From: Sabethes cyaneus
Taxonomy: Eukaryota; Arthropoda; Insecta; Diptera; Culicidae
NCBI RefSeq assembly: GCF_943734655.1
Contig: NC_071353.1
Coordinates: 139,165,907-139,229,906, forward strand
Length of the DNA stretch: 64,000 bases
Reading direction: 5' to 3'
Position 1 is the stretch's first letter. The number at the start of each line of letters is the position of its first letter. The notes under the pieces are model-generated. The model was not told the origin of the DNA. It searched no databases and saw only the letters and a list, made by a program, of their open reading frames with translations. Shown here piece by piece: positions 55,855-64,000 of the stretch. The position numbers were made by a program, and so were the translations under genes.

Positions 55855-56012
55855 AGTCATTTTGACTCCTACCTTTTGTCCAATACTGGAAGGTGCATGA
55901 GTCGAACCAAGCTGTAATCTGAGATTACAACCGGATTCGAACCCACAACACCCGCCAGGGCATGTGGTTCGCTGGTACTTGTACCTTTGAACCATAGAGG
56001 CGCTGGACAAAA
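55855..56012 (-). repeat. tRNA-derived SINE
   Basis: The minus strand reads CCTCTATGGTTCAAAGGTAC (A-box-like) and, ~55 nt on, TGTTGTGGGTTCGAATCCGG (B box GGTTCGAATCC), the layout of a tRNA head. It then continues with CAGATTACAGCTTGGTTCGA and ends near GGACAAAAGGTAGGAGTC. The acceptor stem does not close as in a working tRNA. No target duplication seen. Confidence 0.6.
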
Positions 56013-56675
56013 GGAGACCGCAAAATCCACTTCTCAAGGATAGCGACGCGTTAGGTTGGGTTATCGACACATGTTGTGCCGCTTCCTACATAATTTTAAT
56101 CAATAGGATGGTTAATTAATCCGTTTGCATTGAAAGCCAGTCTTTCATTCCTGGTCAGCTGTTCGTTTATTTACTTCCCTCAAAGCTCATCGTTGCGGCA
56201 AAAACTGAAAGCTCTTTGAAAGCTCAATGATGTGCGAAACTTTGAGACCGCGGTGCTGTTTTTTTTTGGAAATCGCTGGTGCAACGAAATATGTGCGCAA
56301 CCAAATATCTATTAACTAATTCCAGATTATACGTTTTATGAACACGTAATGTTCTATATGACAAGTTTTAAATTATAACTATAAACATTATAACAGCACT
56401 GGAAGCTCTCATTACGTGACGAGAGCGTGCTCTGCCAATACAGATGCATTTTGTGGGCACAAAACAATACATGCATCGAACGGTAGTCATTTATCTAGCC
56501 ATCTTTGAGCCATTTTCGGTTTCCCCTTTAAATGGATCAATGATTTTATCTATCAAAAGTCTAAATAAATGAATAGCTTAGTAAAATTACTTCATAATCA
56601 AGTACCATCATACTGAATAAACCAGCCTTTTTGACAATAAACTTTTTTTACCGAGGCGTATCAAACCATTTCATT
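56013..56675. other. Intronic DNA, no gene
   Basis: AT-rich. Its right end (ACCGAGGCGTATCAAACCAT near 56650) belongs to the repeat that also surrounds 57.94-58.30 kb. Confidence 0.4.
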
Positions 56676-56699
56676 CATCTATGATCTTACCGATCCATA

Positions 56700-57935
56700 T
56701 TTATTTATTTATTTATTTATTTATTATCTTACTTCATCGGAACTAATGTCTAAATGAAGATTTAAACTGTGGATGGGAAAAGCCGATTTGAGTTGTGATT
56801 AAATCCCATGCTCAAATCGGCATAAAAACCCTTTATCTTTTGAAATAACGTAAGAAACATTGGTACACAAACTTAATCAAACATAGAGACATAAAAGTGA
56901 CACTATTTCTTATCCTATTCTTAAAAGTATTCGTCGATTTTGTAAAGTCAAAATGTTCATACACCTCATTAAATAAACAACACTTCGCATGAATTGGTTC
57001 ATCCTCGAGATCTAAGCGGTCGAGGCATAACATTCACATCAATCATACGTAGAAGCTCTGGAGCGTCGACCTCCCATTTCCAAAGTTGGGCAACGAAGAC
57101 GGCTCTGGATAGGTTTCTCCTTTTACAAAGGGTTTCCACATTCAGCAGTTTACAACGGTCCACATAGGGCGGGAGATTTTGATGGTCTGACCACGGGAGA
57201 TGTCTTAATGCGTGCCTAATGAATCTGCGTTGCACTGCTTCGATTCTTGTTAACCAGATGTCCGTGAACGGACTCCATACCACAAGAGCAGTCTCAAGAA
57301 TGGAGCGTACTAGGGAAAAGTTAAGAGCTCGCAAACAATATGGATCGCGGAAATCTTTAGCCACGCGCATGATAAAACCCAGATTATGATTCGCCTTTGA
57401 AATAATGTCTGAGTAATGGTTGTTGAAGGTCATTCTAGTATCCAGCTCCACTCCTAGGTCCTTAATAACTTTGACCCGCTCAAGACAAAAGTGACTGAGC
57501 ATTTGGAAGTACTGATGGTCAGGTTGATTAAACGACACCATTTTGTAAACTAGTTGATAAAGCCTTGTAATAGTTTGCAGTCCTCAACAGATCGTACAGA
57601 GAGAAACATCTTTAGATCATCAGCGTATAGTAGCTTGCAGTCCGATGGGATCACCGAACGGACGTCATTAAAAATATTATGAACAGTAATGGGCCTAGGT
57701 TGCTTCCTTGCGGGACTCCAGATCTAGTGCAAAAGCAGTAAGACTCAGTAGAGCCCAATTTAACTGAGAGTTGTCGATTTGTTAGGTAAGTCTGAAGCCA
57801 GCAGCCGAAGCCACCAGAAGCTCCTAAGCGGCTTAGTTTTCGAAGCAAAATATGGTGGTCAATGCGGTCAAAAGCAGCTTTGAGATCATCTGTGTATATT
57901 GTGTCGACTTGGGCTGCGTCTTCTATCGTTTCTTC
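56700..57935 (-). pseudogene. 5'-truncated non-LTR retrotransposon (Jockey/CR1-like)
   Basis: Minus strand. RT blocks appear in order: TDDLKAAFDRIDHHILLRKL (near 57893-57834), SGVPQGSNLGPLLFI (near 57720-57680), and, one frame over, KLLYADDLKMFLS (near 57643-57605), which holds the catalytic YADD. The C-terminal part 57541-56999 has IRRFIRHALRHLPWSDHQ-type sequence (QRRFIRHALRHLPWSDHQ). At least one frameshift (between the PLLFI and YADD blocks) and one stop (near 57555) make it dead. A TTTATTTATTTA tail (56700-56725, AAATA repeats on the minus strand) follows the 3' end. Diverged 24-bp direct repeats flank it (56676-56699, 57936-57959), the likely target duplication. Confidence 0.85.
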
Positions 57936-57959
57936 CATCTGTGGTCGTACCGAACCATA

Positions 57960-58440
57960 CACTTAATTCAACAATGATTTGGTTTTAGTCACGGCGCTTA
58001 TTAGTGCATGAGCTCAGATTGATTTTGATTGATGCAATATTATACTTTGTTGATTACGTTTCGGTTTACTGTTTGCGTTTTATTCGGCCATCGCTGTTAT
58101 TAACAGAAATAAAACAATTTTCATTTTAAATATTTTTAAAAATCAAATTACAAAACTTACTTTATTTTATTCAACAATAAAGGTACCGAAACATTTGGTT
58201 TGTCTAAGGTCAATTTATACACCAATCGTCGCACCGAACCATTTCATCCATCTATGGTCGTACCGAACCATATGCTTCTTTGAACAATGATCGTACCAAC
58301 TCATTTTACTCGTCTCGAGTGATTCCATTCACGCGGTTGAACGTCCTTATTGGAGTCTACGTAGTATATGGGAATCGACTTAATTGGTTCCAACATGGAA
58401 TAATTCGCGATCCTGACCAATAGAAGGTGGTGTTTTCGAC
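57960..58440. other. Interspersed repeat with ACCGAACCAT motifs
   Basis: CATCTATGGTCGTACCGAAC near 58251 recurs in variants at 56676, 57936 and, in part, 58212. This suggests that the retrotransposon at 56700-57935 inserted into, or next to, a tandemly arranged repeat of this type. Nothing coding. Confidence 0.4.
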
Positions 58441-58479
58441 AGAGTTGTTCAGTACATCAACGGGTTTCATTGGATTATA

Positions 58480-60870
58480 TTATTGCCGAATTGTCTCACT
58501 ACATGACGCTAGCGTATATGCAATACTCTTATACATGCTATATCTTGTGCTGCTGACTATCTACAAAGTTGCGGTCTTCGGGAAGGTTGCTCAAAAGACT
58601 ACCACCTTCAAGATGGCATAAAAACTAGCACAGAACTGACTCACTATGTGGCGCTAGTATCTATGTGATTCGTTTATACAGGCTGTTTCTTACGCTGCTG
58701 ACTATCTAGAAAGTTGGGGTCTTCGGGAATGTTACTCAAATGACTGACACCTCCAAGATGGCATGGACAATAGCTCAGAACTGACTCACAACGTGGCGCT
58801 AGTGTACGTGTGATATGCTTAGACAGGCTGTATCTTACGCTGCTGACTATCTATCTAGTTAAATAAAAATAACCACTGTCACTTAAACAAGCTTTCCAAA
58901 GAAAGCAACTTCTTGTACATTACCAAAATCATGAGTTATGGGAAACACAAAAAAATCACAAATACACTAGCGGCGTCCGTTGAGTCAATTCTGCATTATT
59001 TCCCATGCCATCTTCCCAAGTAGCACTTGTAACTAATTATAAAAATAAAAAAATACAAAAAGGTTGCACAGTAGTTACATTTAGGATACTTGTAACGAGT
59101 TAGGTTACATAAAATTAAAAATAGTTACTTTTTAGTTTTCTAGTGACAAAAATCTCAAAAAGTTACCAGGTAGTTACCAAATGACCAAATTGAAACCATT
59201 TTTTCGAGCTGTCAACAACTTGGTCGTCGCAAAACAGTCACCTTTCAGTTACGAGTTACCAAATAGTTATCAAGTGACACAAATGAAGCCTCTTTCCAAA
59301 CTGTCATCAACTTGCTGGTCGCAAAACAGTTAATTTTCCGTTACGAGCAGTTACGAAGTCAAAAAAAGTCGGCTAGTAACATTTTCGCAACAGCTTGTTC
59401 ACTGTTCCTTGTAAACACAACGGATTAAGCAAAAACTAGATCTCAAGAATTTTACTAATGGTAAAGATAAACAATTGGTACACGGGTTGTAAAATGCTCT
59501 TGTCAATGCGTTTATTTACTTAATTGATGGTACTTGGAATCTTCTCCGCACAGACATTGGTATTAAGTAAACAAATTTTGATTATTCTCAAACGTCAAAA
59601 CGATCAAGTTACATCGAAACGAAACCGGCAATGAAAATAGGTTACAGTGTAACTTAGAAATGATGACATAAGAAATAAGTGACCACAACAGATTCAATAT
59701 ACCAGGTAACCAGGTCGAAGGCTAAGGTTACGTGCAACTAGAATGTAACTGAAATGTAACCTTCTATGATTAACACTGCTGGTAAACTGTATTATTCAAA
59801 CTCAAACTATTCTTTGATATTAACTTAACATTTTCTTTTCACAACAATCACTAAAAACACCTTTTCCCAATATCTATGAACAATGTCTGCTTCATATCAT
59901 TTCATGCAATATGCCGAAAACGATACAAAACTTCAAGGACGATGGTGTAGTAGAAAACCAAAGGCAAAATGGCTATGAATTTTACTAAGTGATAGCGAAA
60001 ACAATTTGTTTTTTAATGATTTCTAGGTGAATGCTTCACTAATTCATTATTGCTAAGAATAAATATAAAAAATCAGAAAATTAAAATTAAAATTTTTATA
60101 TTTGTACATATTTGTTTTACAAAAAAATCAATTTTTCAAAGAAGTAAGTAACGAAAAGCTACATTAAATCAGAGCGCGTGAATTTTTCAAAGCTAGAATC
60201 ATGCATTTCACCATAAATTTGAAACTGCATTAAAATTTGTGTTGAAATAACAAGCGAAATTTATATACTCTTCTATATTCAACAGTTAAATTTACTGCTT
60301 GACGCTGACAGCAATGGATTGAAATAATAAACCTGCTGCATTGTTTTCGCTATGCAATAAAAGTTTCAAGATAACTAATTTGCCACCAGTTGAAAGTCAA
60401 TTTACAGTTTATGTGTAACTTCAATAGTAACCATTTTGTAACTATACATGTTACATATTGGTTATTGAGTAACTGTTAATGTAACCATATTTAGTTACAT
60501 AAGTTGCGCTATTTCGGTTGCACAACTGTTATATTTTAGGTTACTGTAACCGAAGTTTTACATTTAAATTTGTCGCATATCAGCCGCTGCGACTCAATTG
60601 TGACAACGTGTGCTACTTGGGTTGAAGGTGGTAGTCATTCGAGCAACCTTCCCGAAGACCACAACTTTCTAGATAGTCAGCAGCGCGAGAAACAGCCTGT
60701 TTAAGCATTTTACATTGACACTAGCGCCACGTAGTGAATCAGTTCTGCGCTATTTCCCATGCCATCTTGAAGATGGAAGTCATTTGAGCAACCTTCCCGA
60801 AGACCGCAACTTTCTAAGTAGTCAGCAGTGCAAGATTCAGCATGTATATAAATATTAAATATACAAAGGT
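58480..60870. repeat. Second foldback array with ~145-bp units
   Basis: Left arm (58480-58860): about 2.5 tandem units, marked by CTGCTGACTATCTA at about 58549, 58695 and 58840 (145 bp apart), with TCGGGAAGGTTGCTCAAA, CAAGATGGCAT, GAACTGACTCAC and GTGGCGCTAGT in order. After an AT-rich centre the same unit follows in reverse complement (58973-59014, and 60622-60870 with GTCAGCAG at 60676 and 60821, again 145 bp). The right arm is split by the element at 59015-60621. The CTGGCGCTAGTGTAT word inside the 5121-6084 element is a possible distant link. Confidence 0.8.
59015..60621. mobile_element. TT-flanked element with CCCAAGTAGCAC ends (1607 bp)
   Basis: The left end CCCAAGTAGCACTTGT and inward-read right end CCCAAGTAGCACACGT are inverted repeats. 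TT lies outside both ends (59013-59014, 60622-60623). The uninterrupted host sequence CCATGCCATCTTGAAGATGG at 60758-60777 has one TT at this position, so the 2-bp duplication is shown by an empty site inside the window. Near both ends GTTAC/GTAAC words are very dense (59070-59350, 59630-59765, 60410-60560). No protein is recognised. The superfamily is unknown to me; a 2-bp TT duplication is unusual. Confidence 0.85.
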
Positions 60871-60887
60871 CAGTAGTATCAATCTTA

Positions 60888-60957
60888 AGGGAAGGAACTG
60901 TACCTACAGGTGTGTACATTCATAGTCCTCATAGCCCGGAGACACAGACCCTTCTGC
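60888..60957. repeat. Short member of the 2435-3192 repeat family
   Basis: AAGGGAAGGAACTGTACCTA followed within 50 bp by GACACAGACCCTTCTGCG, the two outer edges of the repeat at 2.4-3.2 kb. Confidence 0.5.
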
Positions 60958-61125
60958 GTTTTATTAACGCTCTTTCTTTTTAGTCATTAAATAGTGAAAA
61001 TTAACGAAAATTGTCAAGGTTATATTTCCCCATACATTTTCTTCGTTATCGTCTTGCTTCACAGGTAAGGACGACTGTTAAATGCGCCATCTGTGCAAGT
61101 GTTTACTGTCATTTCGATCCTTTAA

Positions 61126-61650
61126 CCCTCTAACGGGTAAGACCGTCTGTAGACGGCCTTCGCTTTTGGTGCTCCAGAGTTGCATACGAAATTTGTTTTG
61201 AATTGACAATACGCAAAATGTGTTCAGAATAGATTTCTTGACATTTTGATATTAATATCACAACATTATGACTATGCATTCAAAAGTTGTCATCTTTCAA
61301 AAACAAAAATTCCGAAAAATTTCGAAAATAATTAATGCGCGAATATTCCCTTTTTTACTTTTGGAGAAAAAAGATATCTAGAACAAAATGATTGACCTTA
61401 AAATTTTTCTATGAGTAAATTTCATGCTTTATTTCAATTTTGTAATGTATTTGAATTGAAAAAATATCTGGGTAGAGCGTTAGACATGAAAAACGAAAAA
61501 GAGAAATTGGACTTTTTGTAACCTAGCGCTCCTCCAGATAATTATTTTCGCATGAAAATCAGAACTTAAGGTTTTTTTTTGAGTATACTTTCATGATAAA
61601 ATAGTTATTACCTTGATTGCATCGTTTTTACGATGTTGCCCGTTAGAGGG
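61126..61650. mobile_element. TTAA-flanked MITE, piggyBac-like ends (525 bp)
   Basis: Left end CCCTCTAACGGGTAAGACCG and inward-read right end CCCTCTAACGGGCAACATCG. TTAA on both sides (61122-61125, 61651-61654). CCC-starting ends with a TTAA duplication are characteristic of the piggyBac superfamily. Just inside the left end a CCGTCTGTAGACGG hairpin occurs (61143-61156). No coding capacity. Confidence 0.9.
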
Positions 61651-61654
61651 TTAA

Positions 61655-62194
61655 GAACAAAAAAACGTCTCCTCGTCCCAACAGGTCAAAAATTGTTTAC
61701 CCCGATTCAACCCAGACAAATTTGATGTCTGTGCTTGAGAAGTGCGTCATAAAAAGTAACAAAATCTCCCGTATTAACAGTTTGGAGGTTTTTTCGTACG
61801 ACGCGACGCTTAAATCTATACCAATTTTATGACTATGTAGAGAAGTGCGCCAAAAAATGACAAATCCTACTTAACCCAACATTGCGAAGGTTCTTTACGG
61901 CGATAGGCTGATTTTATATCAGTGTTATATATTTATTTATTTATTTTATTTTCTGTTTTCTGTTTTCTGTGTTAGGAAAGTGTACTATAGCTGTACTGTT
62001 CGGTTGAATATGATTCTATATGTTCACATCTGTGATGCTCATGTGTGCCATTTCATTGAAAGAATTCTGAAAAGAGAATGTATTGTGTTGTGGCAAGGAT
62101 GGTATTCAATACCAAAATTGGTCATGAAAACCACCATAAAAGTACAATAAAACTCACATTGTTGCTTGGGGTGTTTATTGTATTGTTTATTGTG
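61655..62194. other. Intronic DNA, low-complexity piece
   Basis: TATTTATTTATTTATTTTA and TTTTCTGTTTTCTG repeats at 61930-61970. Otherwise nothing. Confidence 0.4.
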
Positions 62195-62700
62195 CCGATT
62201 TCAAGAGCCATCTCTACACTTGTCGATCTCGGGTAGCCACACATGAATCGCTTCTATCACCCGCTGCTCTAGCTCTAGCATCTCCGTTAACAGCGTTCAC
62301 CCAACGGGTACGCAGTCTGCCTCGAAGCCTCGTAGTTTTGTTCGCAAAACCTACGAGCATGTGAGATTCGCTGATGATGGTATCACTTCTCTACACGCCC
62401 ACCCGTTGAATTCAACGCCTTCCAGTTCCTTCCAACGCATCTTGACGCTTGATTTTGAACCATCAAGGGTAGCACGTAGCAGTAGCTAAACACTTTTGTT
62501 GGAAAACCATTGTCAAGCATAAATCCGCCGCAATTGCATATTTTGTTTAACTGAATCGTACGCCGCTTTGGAGTCTATAAACAGATGGTGGATCTGAAAG
62601 TTGAATTCCCGGATTTATCACAAGGTGGAGCATGCCGCTCGAAAACGGCACTGGTATTCGCTAACAAAGGGTTCCTGCAACGGTCTCGGTCTGAGAAATA
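62195..62700 (-). pseudogene. Non-LTR retrotransposon relic, minus strand
   Basis: On the minus strand, LDSKAAYDSVKQN (near 62585-62545) corresponds to the RT box VDFKAAYDSVK, preceded by a degenerate EYQCRFRAACSTL block. After a deletion the C-terminal region follows (near 62330-62240, RVPVGERC-type sequence matching 30110-30150). Collinear with the relic at 30030-30640, including what looks like the same internal join, so the two may descend from one deleted copy. Confidence 0.65.
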
Positions 62701-64000
62701 GGAAACAGGAGAAACCAGTTATCAGTTTGATTATGCAGTCAATGCAGCTGCAGAAAGGATTTTGACGTAGGACTACGTGTTACAGGAAGATAGGGGTGTA
62801 TAATCAAAATCTAAAAGTGGAAAATGGTCAAATTTCAAACGCTTGTCACTCATTCAATTTTGACGAATTATTAATACATTTGCATCAAACGATAAGAAAT
62901 TTTTCCATAAATTAATTCGCATGGAAGAAAAGATTGTATTTTAATAGCTGAAACGTGAAAATTTACGATAAGGGAGGCAAACTGTTACTATCGGAAAACA
63001 AACTTTTCTACTCACAGTTTCAATGTCTCCGGGAAGGCTGGGCGCAAATATGTACATTGCACCACAAAATGACATCATGTGGCCAGTGCATGTAGGGGCT
63101 TAAACCCGACAAGAAAATCATAAATCATTTCTCTCTTCTCCAGGTAGTTCACAAGACAGTGTTTCTGCTAATATATTCGTAGCTCACTAACAAAGACAAC
63201 CCACCACGTATTGTAGTACTGAAATCGAAATGACATGTGGCCGGGCAGAGGTAATCTGTGAGACAACACTAAGCCGGTGTGGCTAGCTCAAGCCATTGTC
63301 AAATGCACCTGAGAAATGTAATAATTAAAATTTCCTATACCTCTGCCGCCGTCGACCGAACCGAACCCTTTCCAGAAAACCAATTTGATCCACCGCATGC
63401 GTACATAGTATCAATAGCAAACCGAATGGCAAGCTCTTGTGTTGGCTACTAACCGATAATAATTTAATCAATTAAAGCTCCATCCCACTTCTTGAAGAAC
63501 AGGAAGATGGCTGTGAGCCCCAAGGGAGGAAGCACATCTCCGGCAACTCCGGGGCAGCAAGAAGAAAGCCATAATTCATGTGTTCCAGGTGTACTCGTTG
63601 GAAAAGTAATTAAAATCATTTCACTTCATCTGTCCTAGCAACGCAAGCCCTCTAGGATGCTGCCGTTAGCTGCTGGACCGAAGTTTGGTCCACTGGGAGG
63701 CGGCGGGTCGACGGGTATTCCATCGCTTCTTAGCTTCTTAGAGATGCACAAAGAGTAGGTATGCTGTAAGCAAAAATAATACGACAAGTAATAAATACGA
63801 CGACGAGCGGACAAAGGGAAAGCGTACGCTGCCGGATAAAATACGAGCTCTGGAAATGATTTATTCCAGCGTCGGTTGTTCCGAACGCCTTGTGAAGTGT
63901 TTTATGTGAAGGAAATGCCTTGTCTAGAAAAAATTACAATTTTCTTATTTCTTATTCTTATTAATACCAACACAGCCACAATAAAGGATTCCTGGAAATA
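62701..64000. other. Intronic DNA to the window end
   Basis: GACGTAGGACTACGT at 62763 is the start motif of the repeats at 16057 and 24777, but the following bases differ. From ~63.1 kb the DNA is GC-richer and repeat-poor. A short frame near 63650-63757 (MLPLAAGPKFGPLGGGGSTG) follows a weak acceptor-like TCTGTCCTAG but ends in a stop and cannot be supported as an exon. Confidence 0.4.

Larger units (their letters stand above)
53458..64000 (+). other. Ptx1: Ptx1 intron 3 (at least 10.5 kb, open at window end)
   Basis: The intron starts with donor GTGAGT. No sequence encoding VWFKNRRAKWRKRERN, the expected continuation, was found up to 64000, so the next exon lies outside. Confidence 0.85.

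Noticed and set aside
55905..56000. A working tRNA gene
   Set aside because: A- and B-box-like parts are present but the acceptor stem does not pair and SINE-like sequence follows.
63630..63760. Next Ptx1 exon after an acceptor-like TCTGTCCTAG
   Set aside because: It does not encode VWFKNRRAKW, the required continuation of the homeodomain, and the frame ends in a stop.

Overview
This is eukaryotic, insect DNA. The one clear protein-coding gene is a paired-like homeobox gene of the Pitx type, Ptx1 in flies, read on the plus strand. Its exons sit in long introns packed with transposons and degenerate satellite-like DNA. The Tc1/mariner fragments of the DD37E type, the Helitron-like element with a TCTATAC start and CAGCTAG end, the TA- and TTAA-flanked MITEs, the tRNA-derived SINEs and the very large introns point to a mosquito, most likely a culicine. 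I cannot fix the species.

Three coding exons are supported. Exon A (9689-10073, 128 codons plus 1 nt) encodes a Gly/His-rich N-terminus ending in HEPLEKLK. Exon B (43516-43650, 135 nt) is a short exon encoding LWAETGDFRDNSHS. Exon C (53159-53457) encodes the linker and homeodomain residues 1-46. All junctions are consistent: A to B and B to C are phase 1, and C ends in phase 0 between homeodomain residues 46 and 47. The joined exons give 273 codons. The rest of the homeodomain and the C-terminus lie beyond the window. The introns are 33.4 kb, 9.5 kb and more than 10.5 kb.

Layout. 1-8.5 kb: upstream DNA with a retrotransposon relic, a T-rich array, a TA-flanked MITE and a decayed mariner. 8.5-9.7 kb: a more GC-rich stretch with the probable 5' untranslated exon. 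10-43.5 kb (intron 1): a 2 kb array with a 12-bp quasi-period, hairpins, a mariner, a TTAA-flanked element holding a Helitron-like insert, a MITE with its empty site elsewhere in the window, a second mariner, retrotransposon relics, a 77-bp satellite and two more TIR elements. 43.6-53.2 kb (intron 2): a pure GGGACT hexamer array, then a two-level nested DNA transposon whose inner member is a foldback element built from ~150-bp units, a SINE, a MITE and a T-rich array. 53.5-64 kb (intron 3, partial): a SINE, a truncated retrotransposon with a probable target duplication, a second foldback array split by a TT-flanked element, and a TTAA MITE. Stretches without recognisable repeats at about 17.4-19.1, 31.2-33.4, 41.0-43.5 and 52.3-54.4 kb are the likeliest places for Ptx1 regulatory DNA.

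I found no host gene other than Ptx1, no intact transposase or reverse transcriptase, no certain tRNA or rRNA gene and no CRISPR array. The most interesting material is the short exon B, a candidate alternative first exon at 18.8-19.0 kb, the nested transposon archaeology with internal empty-site controls, and the recurrence of ~145-150-bp tandem units in unrelated elements.
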